64,000 bases of DNA from Physella acuta (Eukaryota > Mollusca > Gastropoda > Physidae). Both the position numbers and the translations under genes were made by a program. The notes below the pieces were generated by a model. It saw only the letters and a program-made list of their open reading frames with translations, ran no database searches and was not told the origin of the DNA. The stretch is taken from positions 773,001 through 837,000 of the forward strand of contig NW_026731931.1 of NCBI RefSeq assembly GCF_028476545.1, read 5' to 3'. Positions 25,005 to 37,746 of this stretch are shown piece by piece. Position 1 is the first letter of the stretch. The number at the start of each line of letters is the position of its first letter.

Positions 25005-25136
25005 CTAGCAACTTTTTCGACTACCTAAAGAGTCTAGACTTGACTATACACTCTAAAATTATCTATGCACCTTGTATTAACAAAAGCTTACTACGACAAT
25101 AAATCAGGATTGTATGAAAATTACGAGATCAGATGT
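25005..25136 (+). pseudogene. Candidate decayed CUB second-half exon before exon 4
   Basis: The sequence has a stretch reading FFDYLKSLD and, about 100 bases on, ENYEIR followed by TGT in place of the GGT exon end. These recall NDYLKIYDG and GNYEIRG|gt of type-II second-half exons, in the right order and spacing but with the middle eroded and frames not continuous. Copy B (63235-63368) and the middle copy (41510-41643) have the same relic at the same place about 0.4 kb before the type-I first-half exon. This suggests a lost CUB2 exon in the ancestral cassette. Confidence 0.4.
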
Positions 25137-25410
25137 TAATGCGCTTACATAAGCCAAACGGTTTTCGAAAGAATGTCGAGTTTTTTGTTGAATTAATGGT
25201 CGTTTTTTTGGTAACCAATTATTTTTTATTCTTATAAAGCTAAAATAAATTTATATTTAAGCCCGATTCGATATTTTTCTCAAGCTTACATTGCCCTATG
25301 TTATGTAATAATTCCGTAATTGCGTTTTATTTACACATGATCCTATTAGGAAAATTCATGTTTTGAGATTTCGTAAATATATCTTTGAAATGTAAACATT
25401 TGTTTTATAG

Positions 25411-25534
25411 ATTTAAATGAGACCTTAAATGCCACAACTGGAAAGATAACCAACGTAGGAAATACTTCGAGTTCTCCTGCAACCAACAATACATGGACTA
25501 TTCGAGGACGCAGAGGAACCATTATAGCTTTCAA
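25411..25534 (+). CDS. CUB gene exon 4: first half of a type-I CUB
   Basis: Acceptor TGTTTTATAG, donor TTCAA|gtaatg; phase 1 in, phase 2 out. It encodes NATTGKITN, then NNTWTIRG and GTIIAFK, the first three strands of a CUB domain. The usual SP-x-YP motif is eroded and there is no cysteine. N-A-T and N-N-T are possible N-glycosylation sites. Its partner second half is exon 5 at 33420, across a 7.9-kb intron holding a complete hAT-type element. It differs from exon 12 by two adjacent bases (Thr to Val). Confidence 0.82.
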
Positions 25535-26179
25535 GTAATGTTTATCTTATAATTTTAAGACATTAGTATTTAAATAGCATTTACAGACAGTTCTAATTTA
25601 ATATTGTTTCTAAAAAAATCGGTTTTTGTTTAACGCTTTTGCTCCGTGTATTGAGGGTTGTGAGGCTTCATGTGAAGATACTTGAAAATGTACGCTTTTT
25701 TTTGGTAACTTTACTGATAAACGATATTAACTATTTTTGTATTGAAAATATCTGAAACTATGTGTTGATTGTAAGGAAATTTAATAACTTTGTTATTGTG
25801 GGTGTGTCAGCTTAAAGTTGTGTAGTAAAAAGACGATAACAAATCTGTAACATTGGTTATGTAGGGACGAATATTCCATATCATTTAAATGTTAAGAAGC
25901 TGATAAAATATATATTACTATCGGTCAGCCTGGGAGCTAGATCAGACAACAGAAGATTTAGTGAGGTCCGTGTATCGAACAGACGAAACAAAACAGTCAT
26001 AAACGTCACAAAGACCTGTCATTAACAAATACCGTAACGTCACATCTAGTAGCATTTATTCTTCTATATTTTCTTTTCCTTAACTATTGATATTTAAGCC
26101 AAAAATATAAAAGATAAAAAGGTATGTAACTCTGTTTAATATGCAGTATCTTCTTCTTCTTCGTTCTTAATTTTAGTGT

Positions 26180-26530
26180 TGGGAGGGATCGAGCCTAATC
26201 TGACAGAGACTCGAGACTTTTTTCGAATTTATCAACCATGAGCTTTGCAGACTCGACCATGCTTCCATCACAATTAGGGATTACGTGTCAACTGGTTATG
26301 CGCCATTGAGGCCATTGACTCCGATTTCAGCCTGCGTTTCTTTTTTAATTTGCATCCATAGCCTTTGTCCAACCAAGAACAAACTACAAGGCAGCAGTTG
26401 TTTTTTTTTTTAGTTGTCTCTCCCGGAGGAGTGGCTGTCCCCAGCTAACGAGCCTCATCTGCCCTAGGGTTCGAACTCGAGACTTTTCGGTTTAGCAGCC
26501 ATGAGCTTTACCGACTCGACCACGTCAATA
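26180..26530 (-). repeat. Two tRNA-headed SINE copies, minus strand
   Basis: On the minus strand, 26526 leftwards reads GTGGTCGAGTCGGTAAAGC (A-box-like) and then GAGTTCGAACCC (B-box), followed by a body with CGTTAGCTGGGG. A second, weaker head runs left from about 26270 (ATGGTCGAGTCTGCAAAGC). The heads are tRNA-derived but lack a full cloverleaf, so these are SINEs and not tRNA genes. Matching body pieces recur at about 3720-3945, 30536-30680 and 51066-51290. Confidence 0.65.
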
Positions 26531-26668
26531 TGCGATATGACTGCCTAAACTCAAACGACATGAATGGGTGTAGGAGCTTATAAATGAATGTCCCTCTACT
26601 GGACTGACGTAGTACTAATAAACGGTGTTAAGCTTCTGATCACGTTACAAGAGGGTCGTCGTCTACTG

Positions 26669-27620
26669 CAGGGGTCTTCAAACTACGGCCCGCGGGCCAT
26701 ATGCGGCCCGCGAGGTCCTCTCATCCGGCCCGCGGAGATCTTTTTGTCCACGGAAAAAAAATTCTGTTAGAGGTGGCTGAGGAACTTTGCCCAGAAAATT
26801 CAAAACAATTTGAAAATGTAGCTATGGCTGCAAATACCTTTGCCCACCGTGTTGCAGACATTGGTGAAAACATCTTGACTAAAATCGCGAAAATGCAAGC
26901 ACGTATAACTATTTTTTAATTGCAATGGATGAGTCGCTGGAAAGCTGTTCCACCTCTCAACTGCTTGTGTTCATTAGGGGTGTGGATGAAGACATGAACA
27001 TAACACAAGAGCTGGCTACCCTACATAATATGTATGCCACTGTTACCGGAGAGGATATATTCAATGAGTTAAAGAAAACATTAGCTGATTATAACTTGGA
27101 CTGGACTAACCTCAGTTGCCTGACTGTTAATGGGGAAAAGTACATTAGTTGCATAAAGAAAGGCTTGGTTGGACAAGCGAATGAGAAAAATATTCCACAA
27201 CCAATGCTTCTGCACTCTATTATTCATCAGCAAGGTTTGAGTGCAAAATATATGGACATTGGCAGTATACTGAATCCTGTAATGAAGTGGCGAATTTAAT
27301 AGGTCACATGGGCTCAACCATAGATATAGAATATGTGAAGAATAATTTGAGAGCAAACTTGGACCTCGAGTGTGTTGTCGCCCTTCGACTGTGTTTCTTT
27401 CAGATTTTTTTTCTCTGGGGGGGGGGGGTGTATGCGGCACTTGAAATTTGTATATATTTCTGTATAAATTATATTTTGGAGGGGGGGGGGGTGTAGACGT
27501 TTTTTGGAGGGGTTAGTGGTGCTCCATAACACCGAAGATATGCCTTGAAGAAACTCTGGCCCCCAAACTGATATTTGATAGCTAAAGCGGCCCTCGGTCT
27601 GAAAAGTTTGGAGACCCCTG
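26669..27620 (+). mobile_element. hAT-type DNA transposon, complete ends, decayed GTF2IRD2-like transposase
   Basis: Terminal inverted repeats CAGGGGTCTTCAAACT and AGTTTGGAGACCCCTG are flanked by an exact 8-bp duplication GTCTACTG (26661-26668 and 27621-27628). Inside, two + strand frames (to 26919, and 26925-27299) read EELCPENSKQFENV, MDESLESCSTSQLLVFIRGV and TGEDIFNEL, matching the middle of hAT transposases of the GTF2IRD2/ZBED type. One frameshift near 26910 and loss of both transposase ends make it non-autonomous. G runs at about 27418-27431 and 27480-27492 are possible quadruplex or slippage sites. Confidence 0.88.
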
Positions 27621-27628
27621 GTCTACTG

Positions 27629-29867
27629 CTTCTATTAATATTATCTCTTTTGTGTTGTTAATCTCACCACATCTTTTATAGGCGTTGTCTTTATAGCTTC
27701 TATACCAGCGTCTCTCAGGTTGTGATATCATCCGTTGTACACCTCACTTCCTTTCTTTTATTTCGCTCTTATTTTTTGGTGCATTCTTGCTATTCTCCCG
27801 AAGGTGAAGATCAGATATATCGTCTTCAACGTAAGATTATTATTTGCCTATGTTTCTTTCTATTTAGCCCTGAAGCGTGTTTCTTGTTTTAAGTATTTCC
27901 CTCCATGTCCATGAGCCATAAAGCAAAATAGAATTCACATTGATGGGAATGATTTGTATTCTGTGACATTTGGTTTCCACACAGTTTTAGTACTTTAAAA
28001 GCATATAATCCTAAATTTTTCTAACTTAATCGACGTGTTAGCTAAAACAGTTATTAGACAGATTTAACTGCTTCTTCATTAGCTGCTGATTTTCTGAGAA
28101 TGTAGAGATGCAGAGATCATCCAAGAAATCCCATTCTAAATGTATTATTGCCCGTGCTTTCCGTTTTTTACGAGCTTGTATTTAGTTCGAAACGTCTGTT
28201 TGTTTGTTTGTTTGTGGGTTTGTGTTAAATCTTGCAACTCAATTTAGACTTACTTTTAATACAGCGACTTCTTTCAAACTTTCCAAATACGTCCCCCTTT
28301 GATGACAATACAAAAATTATCTATTTTTTTAATTTAAGTAGATGTTTAATCAGTCATTAAAAATTGATCAAACGGATTCGAAAATAAGTGCGCTACCAAA
28401 ATTAAATCACACCATATATTACTATATTCAATAACATAATGTAAGCAACTAGATCGACTAGATCACCTTAAAAGTCTGGTGAGCTGTGAATTATATAATT
28501 GAACTTTAGCTATATCTGAAACGTGAAAAAATGTAGTTTTCTAGTAAGCTACGAAATTGTTTACAGAAGAACATTTTTATTACCTGATCCCCTTTATCCA
28601 CCACATAATGTGGCCAACTGACCTGCATCCTAAAATATACAAATCAAACCATATGTGTAACCTGTCAATGATCAGCCAAAACTCACAATTGCATACCCTA
28701 CTATTGGCTTATCCACAATCATAATGTATTGTCAAGACAAATATATACTATTGAACATATTCCTAACCATTCTCTTATCTATGGAAATATTAGATAACAC
28801 AGAAACAGTTTAATGCATTTTATTGTGAGCATTCTTTATATAATATGTCTTCTGGATGTTCATTATCTTAACGAGACATTTTTAAATAAGCATGACAGCT
28901 TTAAAGCTGTAGCGTGATAGTTAAGCTTGCGCCTCAGTCCATTGTGGAGCATAGTGTAACCTCTTGCTTCAAATCTGTCAAAATAAATGTGTTTATGATC
29001 CCAGCATGTATTATAAGTCCTTAAAACCTGTAAAATGTAATGAGGTGTGAAATCAAACCATCCCTAAGACGGATGGGTTATTTGTGTAGGTTTACATAGT
29101 TATTGGTAAATTGACATAATGTATGTCACAATATCCACTGAATAGCAGAATTAAAAAACACAATAGGTTTGAGTTAGCATCTATTTCAATGTACTGTCTT
29201 CTGTCCTTCATCTCAGCCAGCTGAATTCCTGGTTCTTTCTCAAGAAGTAAAAGTCCCTGTTGATAAGAGAGATCCATTCCCTCCTTTTCTCCTTTATAAT
29301 TTCTCAGTTCTTTTGAAAAAAAATGTAAATATAGATTTTATTTTTAAGTTAAAGTAAAAATATCAATATAGATAGAAAAAAGTCTTTCCTGTTTGCTTTC
29401 TAAATGATTCTATAAATGTGCCCATACAGTGATTGAATAAGTGAGCTATAGGTATTTTCCATGATGTTTGCACGCTTCCATTTTGTCGTCTTCCAGTCTT
29501 ACATGGTAGACCTCGTTTATGTTTTTTACTTCTGGATTCATGTTAGATGGGAGTGGGGCCTATCAATTTCTGTTTTCTTTGGAGGGTCTTTTCGTCAGCT
29601 GGCAGTTGTTTCATCCGCTGCCATAATCACAATTTTATTGAAGACCTTATGCCCAGCGGATTCAATAGATATTTCTAAGATATTCATTTATCAAGGACTG
29701 TATTTAATTTTATCATTTATACTCTATGACTTAACTCCAAGGGGTAAAAGAAGTTTACTATTGAGTTCGAGATGATTATGTTTCTATTAAATATCGGCAA
29801 CCCAAAATATGTTTTGTAGGCTGTTCTAGCATTGCCAACCCTATGTAAATACACAGTTTATCTTTTT
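27629..29867. other. Intron sequence between exons 4 and 5
   Basis: No gene seen. 27900-28440 matches 44440-44940; from 28440 the sequence follows copies A and B from about 1340 and 48338. Confidence 0.6.
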
Positions 29868-30532
29868 ACTTTCTCGCTTACAGAGTAAAGTGAAAGTATT
29901 GTAATTGTGCAAAAACAAAATCGAGATTTTTGCAAATCTCGACGTTTACACCTCCCTGAGTCGGAAAAACATAATTTTTTAATCTTGTCCGTATGTTTGT
30001 GTTTGTTTGTGTATGTGTATGTATGTGTTTCTGTAAACACGATAACTTGAATACCGTTACAGCTAGGTTTATGTAATTTCATATATAAGAATTATATCAA
30101 ATTTGTAGACCCGTATCAAGTTTTGAGCGATTTCCAAAAAACGGAAGTGAAACTTTTTCTACCTTCAATTTTTCAAAAACCTATAACTTGAGTACTATTT
30201 CAGACAGATAAATGAAATTTCATATATAATAATAAAATCTCTGCCTTCTATAAAACTTTGAGTAACTTTGTTGACCGAAAATAGTAATTTAGGCTGTTTC
30301 CGATGCGAATTTATAAAGTATTAATAATGTTCCGCAATATTCTACACATTTTATTTGGTGTTCATTTGGTGTGCAATTCTTTTTCTTCGAGATTCTATTC
30401 TATTTTTAAAAGTTTAAGCAATTAAGTTTAAGTATTGGATTTAAAATATTGTCTATATCCCAAGTTGCCATCCCCCGTAGGGTTATATATGGATATTCAA
30501 GAAAGTTTTAGGGGAGATCATCCCGATTTATT
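29868..30532 (+). repeat. Unnamed interspersed repeat 'R1', copy 1
   Basis: About 665 bp running from ACTTTCTCG to GGGGAGATCATCCCG. It contains two related internal units of about 145 bp, each with TAACTTGAGTAC or a variant, then ATGAAATTTCATATATAA and a CGGAAGT box. Copies A (about 3718) and B (about 51064) show the uninterrupted site, so it inserted only in the middle copy. No coding sequence or clear terminal inverted repeat is seen. Confidence 0.75.
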
Positions 30533-31309
30533 GTTTTCGTTCTTCACAGTATTGACGAAATATCTGTATAATTTTTGGTTGTTTGGATTGGGACTTTCCT
30601 CAACGAGATGAGTTGATGTACCCAGCTAACGAACATCATCTGCCGAACGGTTCGAGTTGAGTTTCTCGGAAATAGCAATCAAACTTACTCCTATCCGACC
30701 ATAATCCGAGTTACATATCTATGCTACTATGATGGAAGAAAAATACGACAATTTAAAAGTGCGATAGACTTGTCAGTTGTTAAGGGTAAAATTCAAATAG
30801 ATGTGCCTTGTCTTTCTGTATTTGCTTTACCTTCTAGTTGTCACGCCCCCATCAACAATTTACAGGATGTAACATGTAGTTCTTACAAGTGTATTTAACT
30901 CTAAATGTGTATAAGGTTGTTAAAAAAACATGTTTAATTTTTCTCGTATATTCTGCAACGTTTAACCTTGGTGCATCCACTCTCTTTACTATGTCATCCG
31001 TTGCTGCCACTATAACGCCCCTTCCCCCCGTAATAACGTTAAATGGCAGATCTTGATACATAGTATATAATAAATCGACATCAGCCCAATAACACATGTA
31101 GCAAAAAACATTTTAGATGAAAAACGAATTTCCAAATGGTCAGATACTTGCTGTTTACTTAAGGGAGACATAAGGGGGAAAGGAAGTAACCCTTGTTAAG
31201 TGAATAGGGACAAAACACTACCTCGTGTTAGTGCTTATCCAGTGTGTTTACCTTAAAACCTTAACATAGATTTAAAAAAACAACTAATCTTACATTTTAT
31301 TCCATAGAA

Positions 31310-32002
31310 AATAAACCGGGAGTGATCTCCCCAAATATTCTCGAATATTTTTATATAAAATAACAGGGGATGGGAACTCGGGCTATAGACATGATTTTTA
31401 ATCCATTTTAAATACTTAAAGTTTTAAAAATAGAATAAAATCTCGTAGACAATAGAATTGCACACCAAGTGAACGCTAAATAAAAAAATGCAATATTATT
31501 AGTACTTTAAAAATTTACATTCGTTTTTTGAGAAATCGGAAGTAGCGTAAATTACTACTTCCGGTCAATTGAAACGACTCAAAATTTGACAGAAGGTAGA
31601 GAATTAGATCTTTTACTTACATGTGAAATTTCGTTTATCTATCTGAAATAGTACTCAAGTTATAGGCTTTTGAAAATTTCAAAGTAGAAAAAGTACCACT
31701 TCCGGTTATCGGAAATCGCTCAGAGGTCGATACAGATCTACGATTTTTATAAAATACTTATGTATTAAATTTCATCAACCTAGCTGTAACGGTACTCAAG
31801 TTATCGTGTTTACACACACACACACAGACAGACAGACACACACACAGACACACAGACAGACACACAGACATACGGACAAGATTGCAAAATTATGTTTTTC
31901 CGTATCAGTGAGATGTAAAACGTCGAGATTTGTAAAAATCGTCGATTTTTTTTTTGCAAGACTTACAAGACTTTCTCTATACTTCGTATATACGAGAAAG
32001 TA
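31310..32002 (-). repeat. Unnamed interspersed repeat 'R1', copy 2, inverted
   Basis: Reverse-complement copy of the repeat at 29868, with GGGAGTGATCTCCC at its left edge and CGTATATACGAGAAAGT at its right. A CA/GACA microsatellite (31814-31870) sits where copy 1 has a TG-rich stretch. The uninterrupted site is at about 13890 in copy A. With copy 1 it forms a 2.1-kb inverted pair with a 0.8-kb spacer. Confidence 0.75.
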
Positions 32003-33419
32003 AAAAAGTTGAAACCAACACTCCACATAACCGTGGGCAATGTAAGATAAAATAGACACACACAGGCGAAACTGGTAGAAGCGGAACGAAAACATTATAA
32101 GTAAACATTATTTCATTTAACACTGAAAAGGTGGATAATGACTTTACGTCCTTAAGCTATTTGTTAAGTCATATTAAAATTAAATATGAGGAAAATATCA
32201 GCGAATTAACAATAATAGTGAAAATGTATGTTATCACCAAGAAAAGGGATATTAAATAATCTCAATGCGAGGGACATAATTAAGTTAAAACTTTATAGTT
32301 CTTTCATCAAATTATCCTGGAAAACATAAACGTGGTCCTAAAGTATTAATCTTTAATAACCGGAAAATACATATAACAATTAACTAACGAATAATAATAT
32401 TCAAGAATTTAAAAAGATTTTAAAAAGTAATTATCGTTTCACCATCAGATACATCCTGTTCGCTTTGAACTATGATAAAGAAAAGCCTAAACTTCCAGTT
32501 TGTAACTGAATCGCACATACTTACATATTTCGGATACCAAAAAATAAGGCTCTTAAATCGATTACTCGTAAAAGAAAAAAGCCTAACATTTTTAATAGAA
32601 ATATATAAACCCTCACGAATAAAACATTGCATTAAATATACAAATTGATAAAAATATCGTCTCAATAATATTGCTTTATAACAAAAGCTTTCTACACTGG
32701 AATGTAAAATTTCTTTTGCCTTTAAATTAAAATACCCGTAAAGCTAATAATATAATAGTTACAGAACCCAGTCGCTCAGACTAGAAATATCTAGTTTAGT
32801 ATCCTACATATTTTAGTACGAGAAAAATTGCCCGTTGAGGGAGAAATACAAAGGGCGCTAGGTTGATAGTGTTGTCTTTTTTCTTTAAACCGAAACCAAA
32901 ACCGAAATAAACATCTCAACTGCAAACTTAACCGGAAACGAAAAATGTCATTGAAAACGGATTTTTATCCAGAAGCGCCACGTTAATTGGATTTAAGTTT
33001 GATCTAGACGAAGTTACTGCACATTGATACTAAATATAGACGTAGTCATACTCTTAAACCCTACACCCAAGTTTAAACATCACAAAAGTTGCATTTAGAG
33101 TTTCTTTCAGGCGAATCAACAGGGGGGAGGGGGATTTTGAGACAGAGCCCCTCATCCTCGAAGCGTCTACCGTCCCCTATAACTAAAAAGGATTTATATA
33201 GAAAATGTATTTTTACCGATGTCCGCCACCCCCCCCCCCCCTCCTTTCCCAGAAAAATTTTTATGTGTTCTTTTCCTTGTTTTGACTTTGAACGTTTTAA
33301 TATTGCTTGTGTTTTCTTTATATTGTTCCCAACAGAGTGACAGAGTGACAGAATAGCGAAACTATTATTATAGATATAAATGTATAGATGTTTTAATTTA
33401 TAATACTTAATCTTTTTAG
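32003..33419. other. Intron sequence up to exon 5, middle copy
   Basis: Diverged counterpart of 13890-15241. A C run at 33229-33241 is followed by CTCCTTTCCC. No gene is seen. Confidence 0.6.
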
Positions 33420-33622
33420 CCTAACATACATGGATATGGGTACAAATGAAATCTGTGCAGCTGATTTCATTGAGATATTTGATGGACCGTCGACACTTTT
33501 TAGGTCATTTGGGAAAATGTGTACAGCCCGGCAAATACTGACATTGTCAACAACAAACTTCATGCATGTGGAATTTAAGACATCAGGAAATGCGACATTT
33601 CTAGCTACCTATAAAATTTTAG
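33420..33622 (+). CDS. CUB gene exon 5: second half of a type-I CUB (middle copy)
   Basis: Acceptor TCTTTTTAG, donor TTTTAG|gtaagt, a strong consensus. It encodes ICAADFIEIFDGP, FGKMC and STTNFMHVEFKTSG. Length and phases equal exons 1 and 9, but about a fifth of the residues differ from them, placing this in the older middle copy. The serine in KTSG stands where type-II domains have Asp. With exon 4 it forms one whole CUB domain of 109 residues. Confidence 0.87.
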
Positions 33623-34287
33623 GTAAGTATTTAATTTTTAAAATCTTTGAATACATAATAGTTTGATAATTTATTTTGTGTATGAACTTAAATATCTACC
33701 ATATAAATGCAAATTTGAGGAAGAACAACTGTTGTTTTGTTAATCACATGTAAATTAAATCAGTTACTTGCAGATAAGCTTCACGGTAACATGCTTTGAT
33801 TTCTCTCTCCTTTGTAAATAATCTATAGCTACCCCACCAGTAGCATTTACATTTATCAATATGTCACCTAGACTGACACGTACGTAATAAATAGCAATTT
33901 TAGAAATACTAAATTGACTACCTACCGACATTCCACTATCATGATATTTTCTATAGAATTTAGTAGGAATATAAAAAAATGAGATTGTTAGATTTGTAAT
34001 ATCGAGGGCTAAAACATGATCCGCATGACTTCTTTATTTAATATTCGAGAGGGTTGTTTTTAAACCGGGAATTAAAACTTTTTATTGCCCTGTTTTTTTT
34101 TTATTGACAAATGAATGTAAATGACATTTCAATAACAAAAATGTACTAAACTTTAGACTAAAAAGCATTCAGTTTCTTTAAAAATAAATAACGGACTAAT
34201 AATAACACTTGTTTGACAGCCAATAAAATTAGTACGTACACATTTACTGAAAAGTTAGTTTATAAGCGCATCATAACGTGTATTCTG

Positions 34288-34433
<146 letters not shown>

Positions 34434-35269
34434 TTGTTAACACGGTAAATGTTTTTTTATACCCTATATGCCTATTAAAGTCAGAAAGGCAAGCTGTTTC
34501 CCAAATAGGTTCGTCGGACACTGTTTTTTTTTCAAATTAAATATGCGTTGTGATTTTTGGTGTGTAGAAAATGGAAGTGGTTTTAGAAAGAAAAAGCATA
34601 TGACTATGTATGTTAAGATTAGTGACTCATGTAATATAAAAAAAATACATAGTAAAGTGAAAATGCACATTAATTGTCTAAAAAATATATATCATGTATA
34701 TTTAAGCATAAGCGTAAATGTTATAACTGGGGATTATGTGTGCCGAAGCTATGCAGTGAGAGCGCTTACACTACCATTATATTCTTTCTAGCCATTCAGT
34801 AGTTCATCCTAAAGCACGACGACATAAATGCATACAAATCCCTTGATAGGATGAATTTAGTTGACTCTGCTGTTTATTACACATATAGTACATATAACGA
34901 CCTGTACAAGCGATATTATAACTTGAATACATTTACGGCCTCACCCAAAACTACAATAACAAGACTACTTTCAGCTTCATTACCGGCAACAACGATCATC
35001 CACTAAAACGTCACAATCTTGCGTACCGCGTCACACTTTTACTCGTTCAATATAGTCCTGCAACAGCATTCATGCGCATCAATTTGCCTAACAAAGCATA
35101 AACATACGCGTAAAAATAAGCGTAGGCATTAGCACATGCAGAAGTTTGATTAATTTCATATTAAATGACGAAAGAGAGAGCGATTCCTCCAATACTTCCT
35201 TATACTTTTCTAATTTTTTTATTTTATTACTTATTCCGTTTTAGCTTTTTACTGCTTTAATCTCGAGAT

Positions 35270-35812
35270 CTCTGAGGGGGTTGGTTTTCTTGGTTGATGA
35301 ACAGAGTATTGAAGTTTTTAGATTGTTCTTAGTCATTTTAAGACGAGTCGTTCGTACACACCAAAAAATATGGAGTTCTTTCGTCGGCATGAAGCTAGTT
35401 GCAAACGTCAGAGACGATCAAAAAGAAAGTTTTCACCACGGAAATACAGCATTAGTGAATAAAGAAGAGTTTTTATTTTGTAGTGCACTTGAAACTATTG
35501 CAAAAAGTGAAGATATCATGGAGAAAACAAATAGTTTTTTTTTAACTTGAGAAGTACAATGGGAAAACTGCTGTGGGGTGTGTATTGATGATACGCTGTC
35601 AATGTTTGGGTCAAAATCAGGCTTTCAGAAAAAAAGTAAAAGATTTAGCGTCACAATCAATCTTACCCATCGCATTAAAACAGTGAATCTTATTTTATTG
35701 TATATTAATTTATTTACTAATTTCGACATTTAATACTAAGGGGGTCGCTGATCACTAACTATTTATAAAAGGGATCGCTACTCGTAAAATTATGGTAAAC
35801 CATGTTTCAGGT
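35270..35812 (+). mobile_element. Fragment of a ZBED5-like hAT transposon
   Basis: The + strand reads EFLFCSALETIAKSEDIMEK, a stop, then in the same frame VQWENCCGVCIDD and MFGSKSGFQKK, the well-known central block of ZBED5/SCAND3-type hAT transposases. Downstream the sequence matches the 3' part of the MITE at 24091-24642, ending in a weathered TATGGTAAACCATG terminus. The 5' end is not recognised. It is a dead relic in the intron between exons 5 and 6. Confidence 0.75.
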
Positions 35813-37181
35813 ACTTTAAAGGAATTATCAAATTGTTAGAAATAGTAATATCTAGATCTAGATGCTGAAAATATCTCTGCTTTTTTATATTTAAAAGGGA
35901 TGTACTTAATCTAAGAATTATTTTATTTTTATTTTCACTGTTATTATTGTTCTCAAAAAAATGAAAGTAAATAGCTTTTCGATTCGAAAAATAAAAATAT
36001 ATTTAGACTAATAGATTTTTAAAAAGCGTTGTAAGTAGTAAACTAATATTAGCATTTGTCGGATAGCCAATAAAAGAAGGATACATACACCCTTATTTAA
36101 AAATATTTTTTTTTGCATTTCGTAACTCGTAATGTGTAATAGATGTGTATACTGTTAATATTGGCTTAACACAATCAAAAGCTTTATTCTATACGCCTAA
36201 TAAATAAATTAGATTAGTGATGCAAAACATTTAAAACAGATGCACACTCCTTCCCTGGAGCTTTTTGTCGGATACAATGATTTTTTCTTAAACTTAAATA
36301 TGCGTTGTAATTTAATTTTTTTTTCGTAGGAAATTATTTAGTTTTTATACATAACACTACGAATCATGAAAGCTAGGAATCAACACATTAGAGATGTCTT
36401 GATCGTGATGTGTACCTACATCTAGAAAATTGGGTACATATTGCGATTGTTAATATGTTAATAATAAAATAAATATAACAGAATAATAATAACGATACTT
36501 ACATGAGTAAAGTAACAACAAACATAACTGTTAGGGTGGGGTTGATTAGAGGATCTACCGTCAGTTTTCAGGGTGGGGAAAAGCAGTACCACTAAATGTG
36601 AGTGTGGGGGTGGTTAAGATGAAATATAATGTCCTTGATTACAATTTAAACAATCAACTTCCTACTTTATCTAACTAACCTAAACTATATACTATTTGCT
36701 CTACAAACTACGCACTCCCATGACCAATCCTAACACACTACATTCTAACTCTCTACCTAACTCTACATTTCTCTGTCCGTTCTCCTTGCCTACGTATCAC
36801 TAACTGCCGCTGATCTAACTACTGACCCACGCATCAGTGGTCAGCTGACCGTCCCACGTGACAGGTCAGCTCTTGTATTTTCATTGATCTCTCTAACCTA
36901 ATTAGCTATAGCCTGTTTTAACCATTTACCCTGAACGCGTCATAACAATAACCTAGCTCTATACAACATATTGGTTATTCCTATTTATGTACAATGCTCA
37001 TATAAATAATATAGCAAAACATTGCACAAAACACAAACGTTTAAAGTAGAATGTAAACGAAAGTCTGAAATCGAAAACTAAAGTAAAGTATGCTTTTCAA
37101 AAACTCGATCAGTGTATATAGACAATTCATTTTATTGTTTAATGTCAAAATAAACATTAATCAATTTAACAAAACATGCAG

Positions 37182-37308
37182 ATACAAACATCACGCTAAC
37201 CGAGCCTCAGGGTTTCATCTCTAGCCCTGGTTATCCACTGGGTTTCCTAAAGAACAAGTTTTACACCTGGACTATACAAGGCAAGCCTGATACGTTCATC
37301 ATTCTTAA
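37182..37308 (+). CDS. CUB gene exon 6: first half of a type-II CUB (middle copy)
   Basis: Acceptor AAACATGCAG, donor CTTAA|gtaagt; 127 nt like exons 2 and 10. It encodes ITLTEPQGFISSPGYPLG and then FYTWTIQGKPD. Against exon 2 it differs at a handful of residues, all compatible with a folded domain. The following intron is only 438 bp, against about 2.46 kb at the same place in copies A and B. Confidence 0.87.
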
Positions 37309-37746
37309 GTAAGTTTTCTGCTTATATCTTGCAATTACATATTAACTATGTATATATGATTATATGAATTGCAGTTGGAATGGAAATATGAATAGGAGTA
37401 TGATTTTTAATAAGAATTGTATTAGGGATAAAAAAAAACCCACATATATGTATGTAAGTAATTAGACAAAAATGTCCTGACAGAAAACTGATACTAAACT
37501 ATACAACTTTGGCTGTCACTATACAAACCTTAAAGCACTCGATGGACCTCAAGCTACGTCTTCTTAATGTTTAAGTTTATCAGTACATGACTTTATGAGT
37601 GTATGAGTATATGAGTATAAGAGTGAATGAGTGTAAGTTTGTATGAATGAATGAAATGATTCGAAATTGCACAAATGGGCGAAAGCTGGAGTAGGAGTCA
37701 ATTTTGAAATCTGCGCAATTTAAATACAAATTGTTTTTTGTTACAG

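Noticed and set aside
26440-26530. Possible tRNA gene on the minus strand
   Set aside because: A- and B-box-like sequences are present but the acceptor stem does not pair and a SINE body follows; also rejected at 52875-52962.
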